Assembly (NCBI GenBank): GCA_007133365.1
Contig: SLMV01000109.1
Coordinates: forward strand, 1-27,419
Source: Clostridia bacterium
GTDB taxonomy: Bacteria > Bacillota > Sulfobacillia > SLMV01
DNA length: 27,419 nt
Reading direction: 5' to 3'
Shown: positions 1 through 8,348 of the stretch, piece after piece
Layout of the letters: each line of letters begins with the position of its first letter
How positions within the stretch are numbered: position 1 is the stretch's first letter
The notes under the pieces: generated by a model
Database searches by the model: none
The model's input: only the letters and a program-made list of their open reading frames with translations
Told to the model about the DNA's origin: nothing
Made by a program: the position numbers and the translations under genes

Positions 1-1943
1 CCCAAGAAATCTTCAAATCCTTCGATGATCTGATCTGTAGAAAACACCGACGCTACATTCCCCACCTTGCGAAGCGCAAAGCGAACATCTTCGTCCGATT
101 GAAGCAAGACGCCCGAATACAAATCTCCATCCCTAATCATTCGCTGCATTTCATGATGAGAGACATATGCGCCCGAGCCGAGATATTGTTTGACAATCGC
201 CCGAACCGGGATAGTATATTCCCGTTCCCCGGTCACATGCGACGATACCACAACCTCATCACCCGTTCGTACGCCGAGGGTTGTCGCCAAGTACTCGGAA
301 ATGAGAAGCCCCGTCGCCGGCACCCCGATTAAATCCCCGCGTTCATCTTCGAAGCGCTGAAGTTTTGAATTTTGTGGTAGGGCACGGATCATGACCGTTT
401 CTTCCCGCCATCCTCGCCTAATTCCGAACGGGTATTCGATGAACGCTTCCATATCGTTAAACGAAACCAGCTCCTCCAACCCTTTGACCCCCTCCCGACT
501 CACGGGATGTTCGAAGGTCACCGAATGGTTGAACAAATCATAAACCTCAAACTGATCAAAAAACATTGCATCGACGACACCCAACATATAAAAGGGCATG
601 ACCACAATCGTAAAGGCAAAGGCGACGCCCAAAACCGCCAGCAAGAACCGCTTCTTGTTTCGAAAGAGTTGTCGCAACACTAGCTTGTGGAAAAAGGGCC
701 GACGTCGCCACCACCGGGGGAAGCCAATTTCCAGTGTGTTCTTTTGCCCAGGAGGGGGCGCCGGCGGCTTCATGGCATCGGCTGGCGTGATGCTGAGGAT
801 ACCGCGGACAGCCCACAGGCCGGCTCCACCGCAAAACATCAAAGTCAGCAGGATCCCCCCGAGGATGAATCCCGCGTTAATCCGGGTTTCCACCATCGGA
901 AGTTCAAAGAATTCCAGGTAAAGATCCATCACCGGACCCACCGCCAAATGCCCCAAAGCCATGCCAAAGATCGCGCCGACAAATCCCAAACTCAACGAGT
1001 ACTTCAAATAATGCATCAGGACCTGGCGATTCCGGCATCCAATGGCCTTTAGGACACCAATTGCCGTCCGGTCCGCCTCTACCATCCGAGTCAGTAACAT
1101 GTAGAGGATGGCGGCGGCAATGACGAGAAAGATCACCGGCACCATCAACGACATTCGCTCCAATTGCTCGAGTTCCAAAGAAATGATGAAGTGGCTTAAT
1201 TGATTATCGCGGGTGACCACCTCTCGAAGCCCGCGTCCCGTTAGGGCGTCTTCCACCGCTTCCTTCGCCGTCTCATAATCGGTGCCCTTTGAAACCAAAA
1301 AGGACGCATCATTGATTTGCCCGGTCATCCCCAGAAGATCTCGCACCAACTCAATCTCGGCAAACGCGATCCCGAAGTTCTCCTCATCCGGGATCAACAT
1401 TTGGATATCTTTGATGGCGTAAATGAATTCCGGGCTCTCCGCGATCCCTGAAACCAAAACGGAGATCGATTCGCCCCGAACCATCAGGTCGAGCTCGTCC
1501 CCTACGGACAGATTGTTGGCAACGGCAAAGCGGCTCCCCAGGGCGATTTCGCGCGCACTGCCCGCGGCCGGCATTTGCCCCTCGATAATCAACGGACGGT
1601 TCAAACGACCGTCCTCTGACAAGCCGACCAGCCGGATATCCGGATAAGTATCGCGTCCCACGTCAATCTCCACATCGGAAACGATCCGACCCTCCGAAAC
1701 CGAGATCTCCGGCAATCCTTCCATCGCATCGATGGTACCGGCCGGTTGGGGGGTAAATCGGGCGAATACATGGCCGAAGTTTTGCTTTTCATAATAGGTC
1801 TCAAGGGAGTGATCGAGATTCTGATACGCATTATTGAGGACCACGTAGGCCGCCAGTCCCAACGTAATGATCACGACGATGGCGATGAATTGTAATTTTG
1901 AGCGGGCCATGGTTCTGATCAAGCGTTTGTCCAAGGTCTGCAT
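1..1943 (-). CDS. ABC transporter permease, FtsX/MacB type (3' end outside window)
   Basis: The reading frame is open from an ATG at 1943 to the window edge, about 647 codons without a stop, so the C-terminus lies outside. A TM segment at about residues 18-38 (QFIAIVVIITLGLAAYVV) is followed by a long extracytoplasmic MacB-like periplasmic-core domain. Next comes a three-helix FtsX block that includes the motif AIGVLKAIGCRNRQV. A Pro-rich linker (PPAPPPGQ) precedes a second TM start (RNKKRFLLAVLGVAF), so this is the large two-FtsX-domain form. The start overlaps the ATPase stop by one base (TAATG), which indicates translational coupling. The likely role is a mechanotransmission exporter, or lipid or peptide export; the substrate is unknown. 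The identification as a permease is firm, the substrate class is inference. Confidence 0.9.
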   Translation of the reverse strand, partial: MQTLDKRLIRTMARSKLQFIAIVVIITLGLAAYVVLNNAYQNLDHSLETYYEKQNFGHVFARFTPQPAGTIDAMEGLPEISVSEGRIVSDVEIDVGRDTYPDIRLVGLSEDGRLNRPLIIEGQMPAAGSAREIALGSRFAVANNLSVGDELDLMVRGESISVLVSGIAESPEFIYAIKDIQMLIPDEENFGIAFAEIELVRDLLGMTGQINDASFLVSKGTDYETAKEAVEDALTGRGLREVVTRDNQLSHFIISLELEQLERMSLMVPVIFLVIAAAILYMLLTRMVEADRTAIGVLKAIGCRNRQVLMHYLKYSLSLGFVGAIFGMALGHLAVGPVMDLYLEFFELPMVETRINAGFILGGILLTLMFCGGAGLWAVRGILSITPADAMKPPAPPPGQKNTLEIGFPRWWRRRPFFHKLVLRQLFRNKKRFLLAVLGVAFAFTIVVMPFYMLGVVDAMFFDQFEVYDLFNHSVTFEHPVSREGVKGLEELVSFNDMEAFIEYPFGIRRGWREETVMIRALPQNSKLQRFEDERGDLIGVPATGLLISEYLATTLGVRTGDEVVVSSHVTGEREYTIPVRAIVKQYLGSGAYVSHHEMQRMIRDGDLYSGVLLQSDEDVRFALRKVGNVASVFSTDQIIEGFEDFL

Positions 1944-2650
1944 TACCAGACGATCCTTTCGGCCGGCAGAGGATCCGGATTTTCTCGGACTTCGATAATG
2001 CGACCACTTCGCATGCGAAAGACCCGATCACCCATATCCGCCACCGCAAGGTTATGGGTGATGATGACCACCGTGGTCCCGTAGGCTTCGTTCAAATCAC
2101 GAAGTTGCGAGAGAATCCGAATCCCGGTCTCATAATCTAAGGCGCCGGTGGGTTCATCACAAAGCAGTAACCCAGGGTTTTTCGCCAACGCTCGGGCAAT
2201 CGCCACACGTTGCTGTTCCCCGCCCGATAGTTGGGAAGGGAAGTGCTCCTGCCGCTCGGACAATCCCATCTGGGCCAAAACTTCATCAATCGGTAAGGGG
2301 TTCGGTACCAGCTCGGTGGCCAATTCGATGTTCTCCCGAGCCGTTAGGGCCGACATCAAATTATAGAGCTGAAAGACGAAACCAATTTCGTTTCGACGAT
2401 AGGCCGTCAACTCGGATTCATTCAGCGTATTGAGATCTTGTCCTCGATAAATCACTCGCCCGGCCGTCGGGACATCCATCCCACCCAAAAGGTTCAATAG
2501 CGTACTCTTTCCCGATCCACTCGGCCCGACGATGACCACGAATTCACCCAATCGAATATCAAGGGAGACTTCGCGAAGCGCACGGATTTTTACCTCTCCC
2601 TGAGTGTACTCCTTGGTCAAGTTTTCCGCATAAATGATCGGATTTTCCAC
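1943..2650 (-). CDS. ABC transporter ATP-binding protein (LolD/MacB family)
   Basis: This 235-residue nucleotide-binding domain is complete. It has a Walker A motif (GPSGSGKST, residues 42-50), a Q-loop Gln94, a signature LSGGEQQR (141-148), Walker B with catalytic Glu (LLLCDEP, 161-167), a D-loop (GALD) and an H-loop His199. The LSGGEQQR form and the short length are typical of the LolD/MacB/FtsE exporters that pair with FtsX-fold permeases, and such a permease follows directly. The start is GTG, immediately after an in-frame TAG, with a weak upstream GGAACGG as ribosome binding site. It energises the exporter at the inner face of the membrane. The operon appears to be these two genes, with regulatory palindromes upstream. 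Confidence 0.95.
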   Translation of the reverse strand: MENPIIYAENLTKEYTQGEVKIRALREVSLDIRLGEFVVIVGPSGSGKSTLLNLLGGMDVPTAGRVIYRGQDLNTLNESELTAYRRNEIGFVFQLYNLMSALTARENIELATELVPNPLPIDEVLAQMGLSERQEHFPSQLSGGEQQRVAIARALAKNPGLLLCDEPTGALDYETGIRILSQLRDLNEAYGTTVVIITHNLAVADMGDRVFRMRSGRIIEVRENPDPLPAERIVW

Positions 2651-2708
2651 CTAGAACATCCGTTCCGAATAAGGGTCGAATGGGTCATTACATAGAAATC
2701 CTTTAACA

Positions 2709-2750
2709 GGTGATCACCGTATTAAATATGATAGAGGTCTCACTGCCTCT
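2709..2750 (-). promoter_or_regulatory. Palindromes upstream of the ABC exporter (possible operator)
   Basis: A perfect 10-bp palindrome GGTGATCACC lies at 2709-2718. An inverted repeat with arms AGAGG (2733-2737) and CCTCT (2746-2750) lies farther upstream. Both sit 60-100 bases before the GTG start of the ATPase gene, where a regulator of the exporter would bind. No regulator gene is adjacent, so the role is inferred. Confidence 0.35.
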
Positions 2751-2760
2751 CACGTGCCTC

Positions 2761-2805
2761 AAAAAAAGTCTTGCCCAAAGCCATCAAACCCCGTCGCGCT
2801 TTGGG
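2761..2805 (-). terminator. Probable intrinsic terminator of the SLC13/usp operon
   Basis: On the minus strand the arms CCCAAAGC (2805-2798) and GCTTTGGG (2781-2774) form an 8-bp stem. A run of seven T (2767-2761) follows after a 6-base gap. It lies about 190 bases downstream of the last permease stop. Confidence 0.6.
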
Positions 2806-2994
2806 AAAACACGAAGGGAAGAACGATTGCTAAGCTAGACAACTGACCATTATGCCGCACTCCCCACCCATTATAATCAGTTCATCTTTGCCCCCCTATA
2901 ATCCTCCGGCCATATGAGACGAAACTACGTGATGCCATCAACAAAAAGACGGATCAGGGTTTTCAAACTTGCCAAAAGTAGTTGGAAATGCTGC

Positions 2995-4776
2995 CTAAAA
3001 CGGCCAAACAATCCATATCAGGGGAATGGCGGTTGCCAAAACGATAATTTGGACCGGCAGTCCCATGCGCCAATAGTCAGTAAATCGATAGCCACCGGGG
3101 CCAAGGATAAGCGTGTTGGACTGATGCCCGATGGGCGTCATAAAGGCACAAGAGGCCGCCAAGGCAATGGCAATCAAAAATGGATCCGGCGAAACCCCTA
3201 ACGCGCTGGCAATATTGATGCCAATGGGGGCGAGCAAGACCGCCGCCGCTGCATTATTGATGATGTCCGATAGCGTCATCGTCACGACCATAAGAAGGCC
3301 CAGGGAAACCAATGGGTGGCTGGTCCCGGAAAACTGCAAAATGAAATTGGCAATCGTCTGGGCGCCGCCACTAACTTCGAGCGCTTGCCCGACTGGAATC
3401 ATGGCCCCCAATAGGATCAAAATGGTCCAGTCGATATTCTGATAGGCTTGTCTAAGCGATAATAGCGAGGTTAGAACCATGGCAACTGCAGCTGCGGGAA
3501 AGGAAAGATGCACCGGCAGATACCCCAGCGCTGTCAAAAAAATGGCCACAGAAAAAATGCCCAAAGCGAGGAAGGGCCTTTTCTCCCCCTTTATAAAATC
3601 GATATCCCGTTGCGGTAGTGGCAGACAGCCCAAAGATTGAATTGTTTGACTCAGGCGTTCCGTCGGACCCTGAAATAATAAGATATCACCCGGACGAAAT
3701 GAGATTTCTCGCAGACGTTCCTCCACCCGCGCGCCTTGACGAGCAACAGCAAGTAAATTGATCCCGAATCGCCCTCTGAGGTTAATGTCCCGAACGGTTC
3801 GGTAAACGAGGGGAGAGGTGTTCTTCACGACCGCCTCGGAAAGAATTACCTCATCGGAACGGATATCGCGCATACTTAAGCCTTTACTTCCTACCATTTC
3901 CAGTCCCATTTTTGCTGTCATCTCCGTTAGATCTTTCGCAGTGGCTTGAACTATTAGGACATCGTTGGGTCGGATAATCGTTGTTCCACTGGGATTATAG
4001 CGCCTATGTTGATCATGAATCGTGGCAACGATGGTCGCATCGACATCAACCAGATGTTCAAGGCTAAGAATTGTTTTGTTCGCTAACACAGAACTCGGTG
4101 GAACTCGCAATTCGGTAACATAACCTTCTTCAATACTAAATAGATCCTCGCCTGATCCGGCTGCTTTTCGAAGTGGGATCAGCCTCCAACCAACGATGCC
4201 AATAAAGAGGATACAAGCCACCGCAACACCGAGCCCTACAGGGGTAAACTCGAAGATTTCAAAGGGCATCCCTTTAACCTCCTGGCGAAAGCCGGAAATG
4301 ATAAGATTGGGCGGTGTTCCGATTGCCGTTGTCATACCGCCAAGAAGGGAACCAAACGCCAGCGGCATCAGAAGCTTGGATACGGGGATTCCTGCCCGAT
4401 CGGACATTCGAAACGTCACCGGCATCAACAAGGCAAGCGCCCCAACGTTGTTCATAAAAGCTGAGAGCACCGCAACCGCCGTCGTCAAACTCAGTACTTG
4501 AACGGATGTCGAACGGCTGCTGACCGACTCAAGTAAACGCGTAATTACTTCATCAATCCCGGAGTTCGATAAACCACGAGTAATGACCAAGATCGATGCG
4601 ACCGTGATGACCTGGGGTTGACCAAAACCTAAGAATGCATCTTGTGAGTCAATGACACCGGTAAGGGTTACGGAAAGTAGCGCCAATAGGGCAACCAGAT
4701 CATAACGAAGTCGCCCCTGGGCGAAAAGAAAAAGCGCCAGCAGGAGTGTCAGAAAAACGATAATTTGATCAAACAC
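2995..4776 (-). CDS. SLC13-family permease with RCK_C (TrkA-C) domains, copy 1
   Basis: This is an integral membrane protein of the SLC13/DASS-like, ion-transporter superfamily. The N-terminal half carries an SNT-like hairpin (AFMNNVGALALLMPV) and the motif GTPPNLIISG. A soluble middle section of about 200 residues has two TrkA-C/RCK_C modules (around PPSSVLANKT and RSDEVILSEA). The C-terminal half repeats the transport motif (DIINNAAAAVLLAPI) and ends in TPIGHQSN. The frame opens at a GTG at 4800, but AAGGAGG lies seven bases before the GTG at 4776, so I place the start there, giving 593 residues. The substrate is probably an anion such as sulfate, a dicarboxylate or arsenite, or Na+-coupled, and cannot be fixed from sequence. 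RCK_C modules usually bind ligands or nucleotides that gate transport. It is paralogous to the gene directly upstream. Confidence 0.92.
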   Translation of the reverse strand: MFDQIIVFLTLLLALFLFAQGRLRYDLVALLALLSVTLTGVIDSQDAFLGFGQPQVITVASILVITRGLSNSGIDEVITRLLESVSSRSTSVQVLSLTTAVAVLSAFMNNVGALALLMPVTFRMSDRAGIPVSKLLMPLAFGSLLGGMTTAIGTPPNLIISGFRQEVKGMPFEIFEFTPVGLGVAVACILFIGIVGWRLIPLRKAAGSGEDLFSIEEGYVTELRVPPSSVLANKTILSLEHLVDVDATIVATIHDQHRRYNPSGTTIIRPNDVLIVQATAKDLTEMTAKMGLEMVGSKGLSMRDIRSDEVILSEAVVKNTSPLVYRTVRDINLRGRFGINLLAVARQGARVEERLREISFRPGDILLFQGPTERLSQTIQSLGCLPLPQRDIDFIKGEKRPFLALGIFSVAIFLTALGYLPVHLSFPAAAVAMVLTSLLSLRQAYQNIDWTILILLGAMIPVGQALEVSGGAQTIANFILQFSGTSHPLVSLGLLMVVTMTLSDIINNAAAAVLLAPIGINIASALGVSPDPFLIAIALAASCAFMTPIGHQSNTLILGPGGYRFTDYWRMGLPVQIIVLATAIPLIWIVWPF

Positions 4777-4853
4777 AACTTTCCTCCTTACCGCCGCCAC
4801 AACAACTTATTATTTGACTCACTTCCTTCGGAGGCTCTTTCACTTGCCCTTTG

Positions 4854-4876
4854 AACCTGCATCGTTTTAGCAGGTT
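4854..4876. terminator. Short hairpin between the two permease genes
   Basis: The arms AACCTGC (4854-4860) and GCAGGTT (4870-4876) form a 7-bp stem with a 9-base loop. There is no T-run on the minus strand. It could slow or partly terminate transcription or mark an mRNA processing point between the two permease genes. Confidence 0.3.
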
Positions 4877-4958
4877 ATGCGATCAATAGCCGGCCCGATA
4901 CCAAATCAGAAGCGCGCGTCTTTTCTGGCTCTTTCATTGCAATTCACAATCCTTGGAC

Positions 4959-6722
4959 TTAGAAAGGCCAAACCCTTGGAATGACCATCATCGAGACAAA
5001 AAATATCAAAAGTGCCAAAGGCAGTCCCATCTTGGTGAAATCTGTAAAACGGTAGTTGCCCACAGCATAAACTAAGACAGACGCCTGGTGCCCGATCGGT
5101 GTGATAAAGGCACTCGAAGCAGAAATGGCAATCGCCATCATATATGGATGCGGCGCCACCCCCGTTTGCCCTGCCAGGGAAATCGCAAGCGGTGCGAGCA
5201 AGACCGCGGCGGCGGCATTGGACATCACCTGAGTAATGATCATGGTAAGAAAATAGAGCCCTCCCATAAGATATACGGGCCCCAGATCACCCAATACTCC
5301 GACCATTTGTCCGGCCAAAAACGCCGCTGTGCCCGTAACTTCCATCGCCGTCCCCATCGGCAACATGGCCCCAATTAGGACGACCGCTCGCCATTCGATC
5401 GACTGGTAGGCTTCATCAATGCTTAGACAACCCGAGAGTATCATGAGAACTGCCCCCGTAATCGCCGCCACCGATACATGTAAAATATCGAAGGCTGCCA
5501 TCGACACAGTGAAAAACATCACGCCAATGGCGATCAAGGCTTTATCCGTTCGGGGCACGGGATTATCAATCGGCTCCAAAAATAAGAACTCACCCGTCTC
5601 TCGCAAGGCCTCCGTGCGTTCATGCGTTCCCTGTAACAGCAAGACATCACCAAATGAGAGTCGGATATCACCAATGCGATCCGTGAGGGTGCGTTCATGG
5701 CGCCGGATCGCGATAACGTTAAGGCCGTACCTTCGTCGAAAGTCCAGTTGTTTGATTGACCGACCAATAAACCGGGAGCGGGGCGCTAAGGTCGCTTCTG
5801 TCAACTCTAACCAGCTTGGGCGGAGATCTTCCAAAGTCGCATCGGCCAAAATCTCGAGGCCTCGAGAGGTCTTAATATCTAAAAGGTCATCCACCGAGGC
5901 TTCAACCAACAAGACATCATTCGGCTGCAGGGTCGTCCAGCCATGGGCCGTAATTTTCTCGTTTCCACGCAGGACCATCAAGACGGTCACGCCGTATTCG
6001 CGGCCGAAACCGGCATCATTGAGCGTTATCCCCACCAGCGGGGAATCCGGAGGAACCAAAATTTCACTGAAATATTGGTCCACCTCGTATTTGTCGGCCA
6101 GGTCCGGACGCGTTCCCCGTGATGGGAGCAACCGATGTCCGATCAAAAGGATAAACACCACGCCCGCCGCGAGGACCGCCAACCCTGTCGGCGTATAGTC
6201 GAACATGCCAAAGGCTTCATACCCATGATCGACTAATACCATGCTTACCAAAATATTCGGTGGGGTTCCGATGACGGTGGTTAACCCCCCGAGCAGGGAA
6301 GCAAAAGCAAGCGGCATCAAGAACTTGGTCGGGGGAATACCAAACTGTCGGGCCAATCCACTCACCGCCGGGGCCAATATGGCAACGGCAGCGATATTAT
6401 TCATGAAAGCCGACATCAGCCCCACCGTCAACATAATCACCAGAAGAAGGCGCTTTTCACCACTTCCGGCGATCCGGAGCATCCATTGCCCAATCCAGGC
6501 GGCCACACCCGTCCGCACTAACGAACCACCCAAAACGAACATGCCCAAGACCGTTATCACGGCGGGATTGGCAAAGCCGGCAAAGGCCTGCTGATAATCA
6601 ATCAATCCCAAAATGGTAATGGTGACCAGTACGATCATGGCCGTTATGTCGACCCGGAGCCATTCACTGGCAAAAAATACCAGGGCAAATCCGAGAATTA
6701 CCAAAACTAAAAGAATATCCAA
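4959..6722 (-). CDS. SLC13-family permease with RCK_C (TrkA-C) domains, copy 2
   Basis: It has the same layout as the downstream permease: an N-terminal transport half with AFMNNIAAVAILAPA and GTPPNILVSM, two central TrkA-C/RCK_C modules (near PPDSPLVGIT and LTEATLAPRS), and a C-terminal half with QVMSNAAAAVLLAPL and TPIGHQASVLV. The asparagines of the two repeated hairpins are conserved, so both copies look functional. The frame opens at TTG 6740 right after the TAG of the previous ORF. The ribosome binding site GGGAAGG is inside this stretch and points to the TTG at 6722 (nine-base spacing), giving 587 residues. The copies clearly diverge outside the motifs, which suggests an old duplication with different substrates, or heteromeric use. 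The substrate is unknown. Confidence 0.92.
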   Translation of the reverse strand: MDILLVLVILGFALVFFASEWLRVDITAMIVLVTITILGLIDYQQAFAGFANPAVITVLGMFVLGGSLVRTGVAAWIGQWMLRIAGSGEKRLLLVIMLTVGLMSAFMNNIAAVAILAPAVSGLARQFGIPPTKFLMPLAFASLLGGLTTVIGTPPNILVSMVLVDHGYEAFGMFDYTPTGLAVLAAGVVFILLIGHRLLPSRGTRPDLADKYEVDQYFSEILVPPDSPLVGITLNDAGFGREYGVTVLMVLRGNEKITAHGWTTLQPNDVLLVEASVDDLLDIKTSRGLEILADATLEDLRPSWLELTEATLAPRSRFIGRSIKQLDFRRRYGLNVIAIRRHERTLTDRIGDIRLSFGDVLLLQGTHERTEALRETGEFLFLEPIDNPVPRTDKALIAIGVMFFTVSMAAFDILHVSVAAITGAVLMILSGCLSIDEAYQSIEWRAVVLIGAMLPMGTAMEVTGTAAFLAGQMVGVLGDLGPVYLMGGLYFLTMIITQVMSNAAAAVLLAPLAISLAGQTGVAPHPYMMAIAISASSAFITPIGHQASVLVYAVGNYRFTDFTKMGLPLALLIFFVSMMVIPRVWPF

Positions 6723-6740
6723 CCGGAACGTCCTTCCCAA

Positions 6741-6935
6741 CTATTTGGGCCGATCATGCGGACCCACCTCGCCAACGTCACGAAAGGCACCCATATCGGT
6801 CGCACCCAAACATTCGATCAGATTAGTCCACCATACCATAATGCAGAATAAGGTTCGATACTCTTTCTCCTCCCATTCGTCACGCGTCATAAGGGGTGCC
6901 GACCTCCCAAAGCCAATCCGTCTCAAGACGTTCAT
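6741..6935 (-). CDS. Small hypothetical protein between usp and SLC13 genes
   Basis: This short frame of about 64 residues fills the gap between the stress protein stop (6941) and the permease. It begins with ATG at 6935 behind a GAGGAA ribosome binding site. A second candidate start is the ATG at 6890 behind GGGAGG, giving 46 residues beginning MTRDEW. The C-terminal part (DEWEEKEYRTLFCIMVWW, then a mixed polar tail) looks like a soluble peptide with a hydrophobic patch, not like noise. I recognise no family. Its position, tightly packed in the operon, is the main argument that it is translated. It might instead be leader sequence of the permease gene. Confidence 0.5.
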   Translation of the reverse strand: MNVLRRIGFGRSAPLMTRDEWEEKEYRTLFCIMVWWTNLIECLGATDMGAFRDVGEVGPHDRPK

Positions 6936-6940
6936 CCGAA

Positions 6941-7801
6941 TCAATTCCTCGGAAACGGCATCAACAAAACCGGACGCCGAGAACGGCGCGCGACCGCTTC
7001 CGCCGTGCTCCCGAGGTAAAGGCCGCCGAGTCGTCCACGCCCACGCGTTCCCATGACGATGAGGGTGACATCTTCCTGCTCGGCCACCTGGATAATGGAA
7101 TTCGACGCGATGCCGATGCGCGGGTAGATCTCGACGGTAGACGCGCCCCAGCGGGCCAAACTGGTTTTAACTTGTTGCAACCGTTGCCCCACCTCCCGCA
7201 GATGACGCTCCACCTCCTGTTCCGTGCTGCCACGATCCACGACCGAAGTCACAATCACCTTTTGCGCATGACTCGCCAGCTGTTTCATCAATGCCTCGGC
7301 GTCATGGGCTGCCTCGGAAAAATCGGTCGCCAGGAGCACCCGTTCGAACTTTCGCTGATAGGCCAACCGACAGGCTTCCATCTCCAACTCCTCGAACCTT
7401 TCAACGCGTTCAATCAAGGTCGGAATATCGGTCAAACGGATAACATCGGATACGGTGCTTCCCAAAAAGAGGTCTCGGAAGGTGTTTCGCCCCCGTGAGC
7501 TGATCAAAATCAGCGAGGCCGAATGATCATGAGCCGCCTGTACGATCCCCTCGGCAGGACGGCCCATTGGGGCACTCACCATCACGGTAAATCCCATAGT
7601 CTCGAGTTGTTCCTTTTCGCGTTCTAGTTGATCCAGTTGCTCCGTTTGTCTTTTCCGCAGCGCCGGATCATCCGGATCTCCTTCTGTCACCCAAACCAAA
7701 ACCAACTCTTCGGTTCCCAAATGCTTCAATTCCTCGAGGCAAACAAGCAATTTTTCTGCACCCGGCGACAGATCCGTCGCCACCAAAACACGGGTGAACA
7801 C
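6941..7801 (-). CDS. Universal stress protein with two UspA domains
   Basis: Two Usp domains lie in tandem. The first begins RVLVATDLSPGAEKLL and the second ERVLLATDFSEAAHDAE. The second has a complete ATP-binding motif of the G-x2-G-x9-G-S/T type (GTRGRGRLGGLYLGST). The first has SSRGRNTFRDLFLGST, with Ser in place of the first Gly, so its nucleotide binding may be weaker. The frame reaches GTG 7810, but the purine-rich AGAGGGGGG fits the GTG at 7801 better (286 residues, beginning M-FTRVLVATD). It is first in an operon with two RCK_C permeases. Usp proteins often bind ATP or other nucleotides and modulate transporters, so a regulatory partnership is plausible but inferred. Confidence 0.92.
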   Translation of the reverse strand: MFTRVLVATDLSPGAEKLLVCLEELKHLGTEELVLVWVTEGDPDDPALRKRQTEQLDQLEREKEQLETMGFTVMVSAPMGRPAEGIVQAAHDHSASLILISSRGRNTFRDLFLGSTVSDVIRLTDIPTLIERVERFEELEMEACRLAYQRKFERVLLATDFSEAAHDAEALMKQLASHAQKVIVTSVVDRGSTEQEVERHLREVGQRLQQVKTSLARWGASTVEIYPRIGIASNSIIQVAEQEDVTLIVMGTRGRGRLGGLYLGSTAEAVARRSRRPVLLMPFPRN

Positions 7802-7931
7802 GTTAATCACCCCCCTCTCGTCGCGGCCTAAAAACGATCAGTGTGACCTTCTTTTTTCGTCAGCAAGTGCCGATCCTCCTGCCCCACGGCCAACTCTTTG
7901 GTCGCCATTTGCGAGTTAGCGAGCCAGCGCC

Positions 7932-7959
7932 TTGACATATTACGATATTCTTATATGCT
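7932..7959 (+). promoter_or_regulatory. arsR promoter and overlapping AT-rich operator
   Basis: A consensus -35 TTGACA (7932-7937) and a -10 TATGCT (7954-7959) are separated by 16 bases. Three ATAT boxes (7937-7940, 7945-7948, 7953-7956) occur every eight bases across the spacer and form two overlapping dyads. This is where an ArsR-type repressor would be expected to bind and block polymerase. Transcription would start near 7966, just ahead of the GGGTG ribosome binding site of arsR. Confidence 0.7.
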
Positions 7960-7976
7960 TAATCTGGGTGATATAA

Positions 7977-8348
7977 ATGGACGAAACAATTCAGTTGTTG
8001 ACCGCCATCAGTTCCGAAACCCGCTATAAGCTGACACGTCTTCTTTTGGACCGGGAACTTTGCGTCTGCGAACTCGAGCACATTTTGAATCTGTCCCAGC
8101 CCGCCATTTCCCAGCAAATCCGGCTGCTGCGAGAAGCGGGACTTATTCAACAACGGCGACAAGGACGTTGGGTCTTTTATCGCATCGATTCGTCCACTTT
8201 TCGGAACCGACTTGACCAAGTGGTTCAGACCTTTCTCAGTCCCAGCCCAGAGTCGGGAATAAGAAAAGAATGGCGGCGGTTAGAAGACATTCTCGAAAAT
8301 CCCAGGGACAACTGCCCCGTTCGAAAGGAAGGATTCTCGCTATCATGA
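7977..8348 (+). CDS. arsR: ArsR/SmtB-family metalloregulator
   Basis: This 123-residue winged-helix repressor carries the ArsR metal-binding signature ELCVCEL (Cys29 and Cys31) at the start of the recognition region. The helix-turn-helix is at about residues 33-55 (LEHILNLSQPAISQQIRLLREAGL) and the beta-wing is LIQQRRQGRWVFYRI. The family binds operator DNA without metal and releases it when As(III) or Sb(III) binds the cysteines. It is first in the operon, overlapping arsC by four bases (ATGA), and its own promoter has an AT-rich dyad for autorepression. The third thiol used by some ArsR proteins is not obvious, although Cys113 near the C-terminus (DNCPV) could serve. The assignment is firm from motif and context. 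Confidence 0.95.
   Translation: MDETIQLLTAISSETRYKLTRLLLDRELCVCELEHILNLSQPAISQQIRLLREAGLIQQRRQGRWVFYRIDSSTFRNRLDQVVQTFLSPSPESGIRKEWRRLEDILENPRDNCPVRKEGFSLS

Larger units (their letters stand above)
2651..2994. other. Intergenic region without a gene
   Basis: These 344 bases hold no credible coding frame. They contain a minus-strand terminator (2761-2805) that probably ends the SLC13 operon, followed by a likely promoter/operator zone for the ABC exporter. Two TATAAT-like boxes occur on the plus strand near 2870 and 2899 but have no gene behind them. Confidence 0.6.

Noticed and set aside
2866..2905. Two plus-strand TATAAT boxes as promoters
   Set aside because: No gene lies on the plus strand downstream and no -35 box is at the right distance.
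5419..6198. 259-codon plus-strand frame within the second permease gene
   Set aside because: Antisense to the RCK_C region of a conserved permease. Ser/Arg/Lys-rich composition is typical of a shadow frame.
8270..8344. 25-codon upstream extension of arsC
   Set aside because: It lies inside arsR in another phase. ArsC proteins begin a few residues before the CTGNSCRS loop, as with the ATG at 8345.
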